A stretch of 64,000 nucleotides of DNA from Quercus robur (taxonomy: Eukaryota > Streptophyta > Magnoliopsida > Fagales > Fagaceae): the NCBI RefSeq assembly GCF_932294415.1, contig NC_065539.1:52099501-52163500 (forward strand), given 5' to 3'. This document shows, piece after piece, positions 1-11,023 of the stretch (positions are counted from its first letter, which is position 1; each line of letters starts with the position of its first letter). Both the position numbers and the translations under genes were made by a program. The notes under the pieces were generated by a model. It saw only the letters and a program-made list of their open reading frames with translations. It was not told where the DNA came from and searched no databases.

Positions 1-254
1 AAGCTAAGTGATCATTCTTTGAATAGTGAAAATTGTTCCTTTATACATCTCGATCTAAACTTGATTTTAACTAAATAAAAAGAACATTAAGCTCTCAAGT
101 TCAAGATGAGCTAATGTGATGTGGATTTTAATCTCGAAATCATTGACAGAATTTCCAAAACATGTAAACTGATCATTTTGCTCTCGGACATTAATTTGCT
201 AAAAAATGGGAGGTGTCAAGTGTTCCCCCACATTAGTGGAACTCATTGGAACTT
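1..254. repeat. 3' flank of a PR-10 unit lying left of the window
   Basis: Bases 3-254 match 14821-15072, which lies about 0.7 kb downstream of PR-10 copy 1, with only scattered differences. The same block also follows copy 2 (from about 24250) and copy 3 (from about 29570). The window therefore opens inside the downstream flank of another member of the same array; that the member itself sits just to the left is inference. No gene is seen in this stretch. Confidence 0.75.
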
Positions 255-894
255 TACTCCTTTATTTTTTGGTGGAGGAGTTCATAAAATTAGCCGAGAA
301 AGATTTGGGTGTGGGTATCAAGATCTAATTTGTTCACTACCTAAGACAATTGTGATTACAATAATGTCTATATATGGAGCAAAAGGATATTGCTATAGTG
401 TAGAAGCGACAATATTGATGTGGCAATAAGGAATATGACTACCTCAATATTAATTTTAACCTCTAGGTATAATTTTTATGACAAATAAAGGGTATTGTTA
501 ATATTTTCATAATATAATAGTAAATTCATAAAAACTACTTATATAATGTAATAATTGTGATATATCACTTTTATAATGTGTCAATTTAATAAATTCAACT
601 AATCACATTTTTTATGTTATTATATATAAAAAGGGGGGATGAATAAAGAAAAAATAATAATAAGTGTAATGGGTTAGTTTTTATAAGATTTCATATTTAC
701 CGATTTAGATGGTAATAAGTAATATTTTTCTTATATAATAATGAAAGAAATTACTTCTTATATGTATTAGAAACACAAAAGTAAATTCATATAGATTTAC
801 TTTTTCATTCTAATATTTTTCTTCTTAACCAAAAAAAATTAATTATATTTATTTTTTTATCTTTCAACTTTTCCATCCTCTATCAAACACACAT

Positions 895-1508
895 TGTTGG
901 TGCAAACACAATAATAATGGAAATAACACAATGAGAAACTGAATAGTACTTCTGAATATTATTAATTCAATGAGAAAAATTACACAACACTATTTGGATT
1001 GAGGCGCGGCACTCGCTCTCTTTAAGGAGATTCAAGCCCTTGGTTGGCTAATCTTTATAACCGGTGCAGACCTTCTCTGACTTGTCTCCCCCAGGATACA
1101 ACAGCCCAACAAATGTTGTATGGCTAGAACAACTTTTGCACAAAGTGTTCAAGCCCAAAGTTCCACCAGAAGAATACCTTTCTTTTGCCCGAAATTTCTC
1201 AAGTATTTAGGAATATTATTGAATTCACTCTCTCACACAATACTCTTTGCTTTTAACTATTTTCTTCATTCACTCTTGATATGAAATTAGTCCATAGCAT
1301 AGCCGTATATATAGTCTTTCAACCCTTCACATAACCTACATGTTATTTATTAATTTAGAAAACTTCTCTTAATTTATTTAATCTAACTTATATACAAGTA
1401 ACTCTTTCTTTAACAACTCTTTCTTTAACAACTTTTATTATAACTCATCTCTTTATTCATCTTCAGTTATTTTGAGTTTTAACATATTTAATTTAAAATG
1501 TACTAACA
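895..1508 (-). mobile_element. Solo LTR, 614 bp
   Basis: The element begins TGTTGGT and ends ACTAACA, so it has TG...CA ends and a short terminal inversion. It is flanked by a perfect 5-bp target duplication CACAT at 890-894 and 1509-1513. The sister unit at about 4048 has the unfilled site ('aaacacatatgatag'). A TATA-like stretch near 1305-1315 reads correctly on the minus strand, which suggests a minus-strand LTR. No internal retroelement region or second LTR is present, so this is a solo LTR left by recombination. Confidence 0.8.
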
Positions 1509-1852
1509 CACATTATAGAAACTAAAATCTTTTTCAATCTTCCCTTTCCTATTCTCCTATCATTTTCCATAGGAGAGGCTTTTGTCCTTAAATTTTTTGA
1601 GAATGTAATCCTTAAATTATATGCATGTGTTGACGCACCACGAGTGAGTAGCTCTCCACATCATTCGATTGAATATGTGGACACCATTTGCAAGCTGTCG
1701 TTGTCTCCTTTTCTTATTCATCTGATGTAGCAATTAATAACAACTACAAGTTTTCTTAATTAAAGTTCATAGGCTTCTTGATTGTGCATAACCGATTAAC
1801 TTTTAGGGTGAAATATAGTTAATATTCTTGAGATTTGAGCTAATACTAGTAA

Positions 1853-1961
1853 ACCAAAGGTCTTATAGCTGAATTGACACCTCTCCATGTACAAAGTGCT
1901 TGGGGGTGTAGGGGGGAAAGGGTTCGAGCTGCGGAGTTAGCGGTATGTTGTAATTATTTCT

Positions 1962-2001
<40 letters not shown>

Positions 2002-2030
2002 AAAAAAAAAAACAAAAAAAGAAAAGAAAA
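1853..2030 (+). mobile_element. SINE with long A-rich tail (Au-like)
   Basis: The insertion is bounded by a perfect 16-bp target duplication, GAGCTAATACTAGTAA, at 1837-1852 and 2031-2046. Inside there is an A-box-like start ('tatagctgaattgaca'), a B-box-like 'gggttcgagctgc' near 1919, and a tail of about 65 nearly pure A residues with C and G interruptions. These are the marks of a tRNA-derived SINE copied by a LINE. The sister sequence at 5310-5325 lacks the insert. A reading frame spanning it is an artefact of the A tail. Confidence 0.85.
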
Positions 2031-2484
2031 GAGCTAATACTAGTAAGGTCCAAAACTTTTCAAAACTAACCAACTTGGTCCCTGAACCTAATTAGACCCT
2101 AAACTATTACTCATTCTTCTACTATCTCTTGTGGTGATTATGGATAGAGTTGGTCAGTTTTAAAAGTTTTGGACTTGACTAGCATTAGTCAAAACCTCAT
2201 AGGTGTTAATTGTATTATACAATTTTTATTAGTAGTAGATTTTGTCTCATGACAGTTGCAGCTTTGGAAATTTTTATTAAAATAGTCATTAAGAAACTTA
2301 AATCATACAAAATCTAATAAAAATAGAACTTGAATATATCAACATCACCACACACAAAATAAATGCATAAAGTTTTACAATTTCTTTTTACTAATAAATT
2401 GAAAAGGCAAAAATGAACTTATGAGAGATAAAATGGGAATTAAGAATGCTGACATAGGAGTAACAAAGTAAGAGAGAGTTTAAA

Positions 2485-2491
<7 letters not shown>

Positions 2492-2523
<32 letters not shown>
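2492..2523. repeat. GA microsatellite of unit A
   Basis: A (GA)n tract of about 30 bp. It corresponds to the much longer tract at 5796-5872 and the short one at about 9079-9093 in the sister units, so the length has changed since duplication. Confidence 0.9.
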
Positions 2524-2527
<4 letters not shown>

Positions 2528-2964
2528 GGGCACAATAAATGATACCTACAGCGACTGCAAAAGGATATTGCTATAGTGTATAAGCCACAATATTGATGTG
2601 GCAATAAGGAATATAACTACCTCAATATTAATTTTAACCTCTAGGTATAATTTACATGACAAATAATGGGTATTGTTAATATTTTCATAACAAAAATATA
2701 ATAGTAAAAGGATATTGTTAATATTTTCATAACTAAAATATAATAGTAAATTCATAAAAACTGCTTATATAATGTAATAATTGTGATATATCGCTTTTAT
2801 AATGTGTCAATTTAATAAATTCAACTAATCACATTATTTATGTTATTATATATAAAAGGGGGGATGAATAAAGAAATAATAATAATAAGCGTGATGTGTT
2901 AGCTTTTATAAGATTTCATATTTACCGACTTAGCTGATAATAAGTAATATTTTTCTTATATAAT

Positions 2965-3890
2965 TGTGCGCACCAAAAACGAGGTTGGCAGGTTGGTCCT
3001 CACTTGGGCTCACAATCTATTTGTGACGTGGGTTTTGGATTTCCTACTTTGGGTAGTTCCTAGCATAGAGACCCGACACAGTAACCTTCCTTCAGAATTC
3101 CTCCTCTTACTACAACTTCTTTTCTATTGCTCCCTCTACTCCCCGTTTCTTCTCTCAACCATCCAACCCCTTTTCATCCTCAGCTTTTCATATTTATAGC
3201 CTAATAATTAGTGGAGAGACTATGATTACCTCCAACGTTAGTGCAATAGGAGGTCCAATATCGTTAATTGTAAGTGGGTGTTTAGGTGGGAATGGGGTGT
3301 GGTGAGAGTGGCTTTGGAAATGGTTCCTACTTCAGTAGATATGCTCGACAGAAATACTTGGCAAGGCACTGCCCGGCATACAAGAGATGGTGTCCTCGAG
3401 CGCCTTTCTACTTGCTCGGGATGTGGTTTGCTGAGCAATGCCCAGGCGGCAGAAGAGGGTGTGTGCTAATTGAAATTATCCACTCCTCAGGCTTTTGGGC
3501 AATGTGAGGCCTGGGGTAGTGACTTTTGTGGGCTGGGGCTGGGGCCTTAGGAAGAAAGAGGTTGATGTTATGGGCCACACTGTTGAGTCAGGATCCAAGG
3601 CCCAACTGGGCCTGGGTATCACAGTGCCATTCATTAGCCCCCCCCCCCCCTAATTCATGTTTGGCCCTTGGGAACGAATCAAGGAACCCAAGAGGCAATA
3701 GCCGTCCAAGAAGCTCATCCGGTGGATATTGGGTGGTTGAGAAACTCTTAATGTGCCCTCAAAAGGTACGTTACTGTGTTGGATCTCTGTGCTAGGAACT
3801 ACCCAAAATAGGAAATCCAAAACCCACATCATAAATAGATTGTGAGCCCAAGTGAGGACCAGCTTGCCAACCTCGTTTTTGGCGCGCACA
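2965..3890. mobile_element. Foldback element with ~120-bp terminal inverted repeats
   Basis: The left arm starts TGTGCGCACCAAAAACGAGG and the right arm is its reverse complement, ending TTTTTGGCGCGCACA. The arms pair over roughly 120 bp with few mismatches. A 5-bp direct repeat ATAAT flanks it (2960-2964, 3891-3895), and the sister unit at about 750 has the uninterrupted 'ttatataataatgaaag'. The middle is GC-richer, with a run of 11 C near 3640, and has no recognisable transposase. TG...CA ends with a 5-bp duplication fit integrase-type insertion, while the long inverted repeats fit a foldback transposon, so the class is undecided. Confidence 0.75.
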
Positions 3891-4234
3891 ATAATAATGA
3901 AAGAAATTACTTCTTATATGTATTAGAAACACAATAGTAAATTCATACAAATTAACTTTTTTATTCTCATATTTTTTTTCTTAACCAAACAAAGTAAATC
4001 ATATTTATTTTTCATCCTTTGACTTTTCCATCCTCTATACCAAACACATATGATAGAAACTAAATTCTTTTTCAATCTTCCCTTTCCTCTTCTCCTATCA
4101 TTTTCCATCGGAGAGGCTTTAGTCCTTAAATTAAATGCATGTGTGGACACATTACGAGTGAGTAGCTCTCCACATCATTCAATTGAATATATGGACACAC
4201 CATTTGCAAGTTGTCATTGTCTCCTTTTCTTATT

Positions 4235-5205
4235 TGTTAAGGACATATTTTGTGTAATTTGCTAATCCTTTGACAAAACGCACTTTACTTGTAATTGGGT
4301 AGATCTAGGATGTGTTTAATACTTCAAGAAACATGTTGTTCAAGTCTAGTATTAAAGCCATGAAGATTGGATCAAGAAACAAGTGAAGAACAATTGTTCA
4401 TTAAAGCTGGACAAATAGCTCAACACCTACAGACAGATAGCTCGACATTTCTCGATAGCTGGTGGATCGATCGAGAAAGCTCCTGTCTCCTCGATAGCTT
4501 CTCGATAGCTGTATCTATTGAAGTTTAAAGCTCGACACCTCCTCGACACCTCCCAATCGATTGAGGTTACGAGAATTCCGATTTCCAGATCTGATTTTCA
4601 GCCCAAGCTTATGTATTTGTGTAGGGTTTCTTTTCTCACAACCCTAGACCTATATAAAGCTTATTTTAAAGGCCGTCACATAAGAGAATACAAGGAGAAC
4701 ATATGCAAAAGGTGACTGAAGCCTTATTCTCTTTGAAACCAAGTGCTTCTTGATCTTCATTGTTAATGATGTGAAGAACTTTGCAGCCAACAATCTTCTT
4801 CAAGTTGGTGAGTTAGTCACGTACTGGGATTCGTGCTCAAAAGGGTGGCGTTCATATATTGAAGAGTTTAGAGGTTCTGAAGCGGTAGAAGGTTTCTGCT
4901 GTGAGTTCATCTACGGGAATTGTAGAGTCTAGGGACAAAGGTTTTGTACTAGATCTGAAACTTCTCTTTACTATAGTGAATTGCTTTTTGGGAAGGTTTC
5001 CCCCCAGGTTTTTTACTGTGAAACTAGTTTGTTTCATTGGTTTTCCTAGATCATCATATCTTGTTTTATTTATTTTTCCGCTACATGATTTTGACATGAT
5101 ATTGATGTTTGTTTGTTTTAACAAGTTTTATTGATAATAAATCTAATTAACAACTTGGATTTAAAACTTGTTAATTCTATCAACTGGGGTCTAAATTTCC
5201 CAACA
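4235..5205 (+). mobile_element. Solo LTR, 971 bp
   Basis: It starts TGTTAAGGAC and ends TTTCCCAACA, flanked by a perfect TTATT target duplication (4230-4234, 5206-5210). Unit C (near 8510) shows the empty site 'cttttcttattcatcc'. A promoter-like 'cctatataaagc' lies near 4650, which supports plus orientation. Several 'ctcgatagct' words repeat in the first third. No internal region or partner LTR is present. Confidence 0.8.
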
Positions 5206-5790
5206 TTATTCATCCAATGCAGCAAGTAACAACTACACATTTTCGTAATTAAAGTTCATAGGTCTCTCAATTGTGCATAACCAAATATAGTTAATATTCT
5301 TGAGATTTGAGCTAATACTAGTAAGGTCTAAAACTTTTCAAAACTAACCAACTTGGTCCCTGAACCCAATTAGACCCTAAACTATTACTCATTCTTCTGC
5401 TATCTCTCATGGTGATTATGGATAGAATTGGTCAGTTTTAAAAAGTTTTGGACTTGACTAGCATTAGTCCAAACCTCACAGGTGTTAATTGTATTTTACC
5501 CTAACTTTTATTAGTAGTAGATTTTGTCTCAAAAAAGTTGCAGCTCTAGAAACTTTTATTTAAAATGGTGATTAAGAAACTTAAATCATAAAAAATCTAA
5601 TAAAAATAAAACTTGAATATATCAACATTTCCCCAAAAAAAAAAAAAAGCATAAAGTTTTACAATTTTTTTTTTACTAACAAACTAAAAAAGCAAAAATG
5701 AACTTATGAGAGATAAAATGGGAATTAAGAATGCTAAGATGGGAGTAACAAAGTAAGAGAGAGTTCCAAATGATGATAAAAAGAGAGAAA

Positions 5791-5795
<5 letters not shown>

Positions 5796-5872
<77 letters not shown>
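5796..5872. repeat. Long GA microsatellite
   Basis: About 77 bp of uninterrupted GA. Leu/Ser- and Arg/Glu-rich reading frames across it are artefacts. The tract interrupts the same position as the shorter GA tracts of the sister units. Confidence 0.95.
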
Positions 5873-5874
<2 letters not shown>

Positions 5875-6860
5875 CATGGCAATTTTTACTTGACCCGTAA
5901 GTACACGACCCAACCCTAGTGGGGCAAGTTTTACCCAACCCACGAAACATTAGGGGCGTGTTTGGGTTTTAATAGTCCAACCCATATCAGGTTCAGGCCG
6001 AGTGCGGGTCTTAGGCATACTCACCTCAAATACAATAAAATTACAAAAATACCCTAACTATATATATATCACTAAATTCCAAACCCTAATCAATCTCATT
6101 CTCAACTCTTAATTCTCACTTCTCACTTAGCTACCACCCCCCCTCAAGGCTTATGTCCTCCCTCCCACTCTCACCGACCCACGCCCACACCCACACCCAC
6201 ACCCAAGCCCACCCTCACTCTCACTCTCTCAACTTGCTACCCTTGTCATTGCCTCAGTTCATCTCTACCATAAGAAGTCACTCCGTTACGCCTACGTCAA
6301 ATTCGTCCATCACTACCACGATTTGTATCAAATTCTTGCTTTGTTTTGGGGTTTTCTTGGTGAATGATGAAATGGATTTGTCGTGGTTTTCTTGTTTCTC
6401 AAATTTTTGAGAATTTTTGGTTTATTGAGTTTTCTTACTCCGTTTTTATCTGTCTCTTTGTGTGTGTGTGTGTGTTTTTGTATAAGTTTTTTATATTGTG
6501 TGTTTTTATCTCTCTATTTCTTGGGTTGTTGTCATTGCTTGATTCTGTGTTTTGGTTTCTTTTGCTGATTTTGATTTGGATTTCTGTGTTTGTGCTTTTG
6601 TTAGGATTTTTGTTTGTGTTTGTGATTTTGAAAGGGAAAATCATAAATATGAAAATTTTGTGTTTGTGTTAGGATTTGTGTGCGTTTGTAATTTTGGGCC
6701 TGGCATGACGGGACGGGGCCCGTGGGGCCCAAAGAGGCGGGTTTGGAGGTTCAAAAACACTTGTTTATTAAACAGGGCGGGTTCGAGTAATGGGGATAAG
6801 CCCGCGGGGTGAGTTTGGGCATAAAGAAACCCGCCCCAAACCCGACCTATTGCCATTCCT
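5871..6860. mobile_element. Inverted-repeat element inserted in the GA tract (hAT-like, non-autonomous)
   Basis: The left end reads AGGGCATGGCAAT and the reverse complement of the right end reads AGGAATGGCAAT. GA repeats flank both sides, so the target duplication cannot be measured. The ends resemble the GGGTGGCAA-type termini of many plant hAT elements (family knowledge). The inside holds a CCCACA repeat near 6180, a TG run near 6460 and GC-rich patches, with no transposase motif. Confidence 0.55.
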
Positions 6861-6907
6861 AAGAGAGAGAGAGAGAGAGAGGGCACAACGAATGATACCT
6901 ACAGCGA

Positions 6908-7541
6908 CTGCAAAGTCGAGTAAAGCAGAGCTGCCAATGCCGCTGAGGAGAATTCACGGTCACAGTATCTCTTATGATTAAGGGTTTTTATTTTTTGTTT
7001 TTCAATGAGCCTTTTGTAGAATATTTGTTTATTTGTTATTATTTGACCTAATCTTTTTGTTGTATGGGCTAAATTTTTGTGATAAGAGTACAACAAATTG
7101 TCACAATATTTTCATGACTAATGAGGTGTGAGTCCCTCATAGGCTAAATAAAATAATAAAATATTAGAATAGACCCCGCATAATTAAAAACAAGGGTGTT
7201 TTAAAATTGTTATGAGATTTTGTTCTGTCCATAGAATTTCTCTAATTTTTATGTTATTATTTGTGCTTTCATTTTTTTTTTTTTTTGGTTTACAGGGTTA
7301 ATGATTAAGTTTGGAGGACAAGATTATTTTTGTTAAACCAAAATTTTTGAGATTTTCAAGCCAGAGAGTTCAATATTTTGTTTAGAGTAGATAAAACACG
7401 TTAGTATAAAAAATTATGTACATAACTTTTTTTTTTTGGCTGAGAAATATATCCGCCACTTCATAAAGAGCTCCCTGCGCGTTACACATGTTATCATTAA
7501 TTATGATTAACATGTGTAACACACAGGGAGGTTCTTTATTA
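6908..7541. repeat. Repeat segment X, copy 1, ending in a hairpin
   Basis: This segment ('aaagcagagctgccaatgc' to 'ctttattag') recurs at 9111-9847 with high identity, placed after the GA tract of the following unit. Its end forms a strong hairpin: the arms 'gttacacatgtt' and 'aacatgtgtaac' sit around 'atcattaattatgat', extended outward by the imperfect pair 'gagctccctgcg'/'cacagggaggttct' (about 7469-7537). No gene recognised. Confidence 0.65.
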
Positions 7542-9110
7542 GTCCTATCATTTTCCATCGGAGAGGCTTTAGTCCTTAAATTAAATGCATGTGTGGACAC
7601 ACCACAAGTAGGGGTGTCAATGTTAATTTGACCCAATCAACGAATACAACACAAACATGACACGGGTTTTTGCGGGTTAGATTTGACCTTAATGGGTTTA
7701 GGTCATAAACGGGTCGATCTGAAAGTGGCACGATAAGAAACATAACATAAGCGGGTCAACCTGCGCGACTAGTAATAAACACGTTTGACATGCAAATTTA
7801 TTTGTGTCAACTCTTAATGACCCATTTAACACAACTCATTTAACTCATATAACAAATAAATATTCATTTTATTTTAGATTTTTCAAATAACTTTTATATC
7901 CAACCTATATTTTTAACTTAAAAAGAAAAGTGAATAATTACAAAATGATATAATTGTAAATTGAAACTTTATAAATCCTAGTCATGATCAGTCTACTGTT
8001 TGCACCAACTTTTTCAATATGATCAAGTTGTGTGGATTTTATATTTTTGTTGAACTATGTTATTTTGAATTTGGATTGAAGTGTATGCATTTCTTTTGGA
8101 GTGTAAAGATTTTATTTCTAGATTGATGTTATATTTTTGTTGAACTATGTTATTTTGAATGTGGGTTGAAGACTTAAAGTGTATGTTATATTTAATATTA
8201 AGTGGGTTGAAATGGGTTGTGTCACATTTTTGTCAACTTAACACAACCCGTTTATTAAGCATATCAAGTGCATTGGGTCGTGTCAACCCGCTTCATTGAC
8301 AGGTCAGGTTAGAGTTGAAGAGCCATGACACAATTATTAAATGGGTCGGGTTTGGATTGAGGCATTTAGTCGAATACTCCTACCTCGACATAACCCAAAC
8401 CTGACATGCTAATGCGAATTGACACCCCTACAAGTGAGTAGATTTCCACATCATTCAATTGAATATGTGGACACACCATTTGCAAGCTGTCGTTGTCTCC
8501 TTTTCTTATTCATCCAATGCAGCAAGTAACAACTACACATTTTCGTAATTAAATTTCATAGGCCTCTCAATTGTGCATAACCGATTATCTTTTAGGGTGA
8601 AATGTAGTTAATACTCTTGAGATTTGAGTTAATACCAGTAAGCTCTAAAACTTTTCAAAACTAACCAACTTGGTCCCTGAACTTGATTAGACCCTAAACT
8701 ATTGCTCATTCTTCTGCTATCTCTCATGGTGATTATGAACAGAGTTGGTTAGTTTTAAAAGTTTTGGACTTGACTAGCATTAGTCCAAACCTCATAGGTG
8801 TTAATTGTATTTTATCCTAACTTTTATTAGTAGTAGATTTTGTCTCATAACAGTTCTAGAAATTTTTATTTAAAATGATCATTAAGAAACATAAATCATA
8901 CAAAATCTAATAAAAATAGAACTTGAATATATCAACATCACCACACACAAAAAAAATGCATAAAGTTTTACAATTTCTTTTTACTAACAAACTAAAAAAA
9001 CAAAAATGAACTTAGGAGAGATAAAATGGGAATTAAGAATGCTGAGATGGGAGTAACAAAATAAGAGAGTTTAAAATGATGAGAGAGAGAGAGGGCACAA
9101 CGAGTGATAC
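7542..9110. repeat. Diverged repeat core, copy C
   Basis: Matches 1560-2557 and the corresponding parts of unit B. It starts abruptly at 'tcctatcattttccatcgg', straight after the segment-X hairpin, so the 5' half of the unit is missing here. It contains the 820-bp element at 7610-8429. No gene. Confidence 0.6.
7610..8429. mobile_element. Non-autonomous inverted-repeat element, 820 bp (hAT-like ends)
   Basis: Perfect terminal inverted repeats AGGGGTGTCAAT / ATTGACACCCCT, flanked by the direct repeat ACAAGT (7604-7609, 8430-8435). Sister units read 'ccacgagtgag' uninterrupted at this point. The inside has repeated 'gggttgtgtca'/'tgacccattta' words in inverted order but no coding region. The ends match the TAGGGGTGTCAA-type termini of plant hAT relatives; the visible duplication is 6 bp rather than the usual 8, so the class is tentative. 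Confidence 0.7.
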
Positions 9111-9847
9111 CTATAGCAACTGCAAAGCTGAGGAAAGCAGAGCTGCCAATGCTGCTGAGGAGAATTCATAGTCACAGTATCTCTTGTGGTTCCATTTTCT
9201 AGAAAAAAAATGAAATTAAGTATTATTTTTATAGAATGGGTCGAATGAGTTAAGAATCTAAATGATTAAGGTTTTTTTTTTTTTTTTTTTTTGAATGAGC
9301 TTTTTGTAGAATATTTTGTTCATTTATTGTTATTTGACCTAATCTTTTTGTTGTTTGGGCTAAATTTTTGTAATAGGAGCACAACAAATTGTCACAATAT
9401 TTTCATGACTAATGAGGTGTTAGTCCCTCATAGGCTAAATAAAATAATAAAATATTAGACTAGACCCAACATAATTAAAAACAAGGGTGTTGTAAAATTG
9501 TTATGAGATTTTGTTGTATTCATAAAATTTCTATAATTTTTATTGTTATTATTTGTGCTTTCATTTTTTTTTTATGGTTTACAGTGTTAATAATTAAGTT
9601 TGGAGGCCAAGATTATTTTTATTAAACCAAAATTTTTGAGATTTTCAAGCAAGAGAGTTCAACATTTTGTTTAGAGTAGTTAAAACATGTTAGTTTAAAA
9701 AATTATGTATATAAAAAGGTTTTTTTTTTTTTTTTTTTTTGTGCAAGAAAATATAGCCGCCGCTTCATAAAGAGCTCCCTGCGTGTTACAGATGTTATCA
9801 TAAATTATGATTAACATGTGTAACAGGCAGGGAGGATCTTTATTAGT
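9111..9847. repeat. Repeat segment X, copy 2, with hairpin
   Basis: Second copy of 6908-7541, ending in the same hairpin (about 9768-9840). It has a longer poly-T run near 9268 and another near 9720. After it the repeat array stops and unrelated sequence begins. Confidence 0.65.
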
Positions 9848-10334
9848 CACCCAATTTTCTTATTTTTTGTTTTTCCGTTTCTTCTATTTGCACTGTTAGT
9901 TGGTTTGGGGTTTCCTCCTCCTCCTACACTCTTTCTTTTTTTTCTTTTTCTTTTTTTTTTGGCTTCTCATCTCACTTTTTTGTTTTTATCTGTTTCTTCC
10001 ATTTTCATTCTTTTTTTTTATGGCCCATTTATTTTGGATAATTTTTGCTTGTGCTTTTAAAAAATTTTAGAAGTTTCCGTACACAATTTTTTAATAAAAA
10101 ATGTGTTACTTTCTATTTTATTTAATAGTGACATAATTGTAAATTTATACTAACTTCATTTTTCATATTCTCATTTGTCTTTTTAATCAAACAAATGAGT
10201 TCTCTATCTCTCAACTTTTCCATCTTCTAACGAACCACATATGAGAGAAACTATATATGTTAAATCCTCTTACTTTTCTATCACTTTCTCATTTTTTATT
10301 CTCCCATTTTTCTACTTCTCCAAGCAAACAAACC
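9848..10334. other. Pyrimidine-rich spacer with a dispersed repeat
   Basis: The first 170 bp are TC- and T-rich. About 10130-10330 is the reverse complement of a dispersed family also seen at 21129-21360 and 27868-28080 (words such as 'ggttggaaagatgg' and 'gaaaattgagagg'). No gene is seen. Confidence 0.5.
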
Positions 10335-10412
10335 CTTTAATTTAGGCAATTTTTGCCAAATAGCATAATTTTAGGAAAAAAGCACATAGCCAAGCTTATT
10401 TAGTTATGTAGC

Positions 10413-10590
10413 ACAACCACCGTGCATTTTTAGTGTGATGGTCACTCTACAAGTATAAATACTTATGGAGCGTGGGGAGCAAGGGTCGGGATTCAAGTTT
10501 CTAGAAGGAAGTTACACACACATATACACTTAAATTAGGTTAGAGTAGAAATTCTATCTTGTATATAAAAAATAAAATAAAATAAAAAAT
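10413..10590 (+). mobile_element. SINE nested in the MITE
   Basis: Bounded by TTATGTAGC on both sides (10404-10412, 10591-10599). It carries an A-box-like 'gtgtgatggtcac', a B-box-like 'cgggattcaagtt' near 10489, and an A-rich (AAAAT)n tail. It is the same family and length (178 bp) as the minus-strand copy at 22712-22890. Confidence 0.85.
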
Positions 10591-10777
10591 TTATGTAGCG
10601 CTTTTTTGAAACACAAGTTTGTCAAACTCGAGTTCCAAGTTTCTAGAAGGAAGTTTCACACACATATACACTTAAATTAGGTTAGAGTAGAAATTCTATC
10701 TTGTATATAAAAAATAAAATAAAATAAAAAATTTATGTAGCGCTTTTTTGAAACACAAGTTTGTCAAATTCGAGTTC
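10494..10777. repeat. 142-bp tandem duplication of the SINE 3' half
   Basis: Bases 10494-10635 are repeated at 10636-10777, nearly identical. The unit starts at the SINE B box and runs past its tail and right target duplication into the MITE, so the duplication happened after the SINE inserted. Confidence 0.9.
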
Positions 10778-11023
10778 CAAGTAAAACTTGAATTTGATAA
10801 ACTCGAATTCCAAAAAAAGTGCTACATAACTAAATAAGTTTAGCCAAATATTTTTTCCTAAATTTTAGCTAAAATTTTGCTATTTAGCAAAATTAGCTCT
10901 TTAATTTATGGTACTGGAATTTTTGGATCATATTCCCACAAGTCCATGTCGTAGGGCTTTCTACTTATTGATGGATCACCTGGATGACATCACCTTTATC
11001 CATAATAAGGTTTGTCTTTTCAT

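Larger units (their letters stand above)
383..2557. repeat. Diverged tandem repeat unit A
   Basis: This unit runs from 'gcaaaaggatattgc' to a GA tract and the tail 'gcgactgcaaa'. It is repeated as unit B (2558-6907) and in part as 7542-9115. The shared core includes a stretch reading 'ccatcggagaggctt', a Ser-free noncoding AT-rich body and a GA microsatellite. Unit A carries two later insertions, a solo LTR at 895-1508 and a SINE at 1853-2030, both missing from the sister units, which therefore serve as empty sites. No coding potential is seen. Confidence 0.65.
2558..6907. repeat. Diverged tandem repeat unit B with three nested insertions
   Basis: Same unit as 383-2557, starting again at 'aggatattgctatagtgta'. 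It is expanded to about 4.3 kb by an inverted-repeat element (2965-3890), a solo LTR (4235-5205), an enlarged GA tract (5796-5872) and an inverted-repeat element inside that tract (about 5871-6860). Removing these restores the order seen in unit A. I see no gene here; the reading frames on both strands are short and disagree with the sister copies. Confidence 0.65.
10345..10898. mobile_element. Mutator-like MITE (foldback) with 10-bp target duplication
   Basis: A perfect 10-bp direct repeat CTTTAATTTA flanks the element (10335-10344, 10899-10908). The ends pair: GGCAATTTTTGCCAAATAGC on the left against the reverse complement of the right end, AGCTAATTTTGCTAAATAGC, and the pairing continues inward over about 70 bp. 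A 9-11 bp target duplication with long inverted repeats is typical of Mutator-like elements (family knowledge). A SINE and a 142-bp duplication are nested inside. Confidence 0.8.

Noticed and set aside
1874-2095. 73-codon frame with a poly-Lys run
   Set aside because: It is the SINE body and its A tail, bounded by a 16-bp target duplication.
5676-5950. Leu/Ser-repeat reading frames on the minus strand
   Set aside because: They are the GA microsatellite translated in three frames; sister units have different tract lengths and no matching frame.
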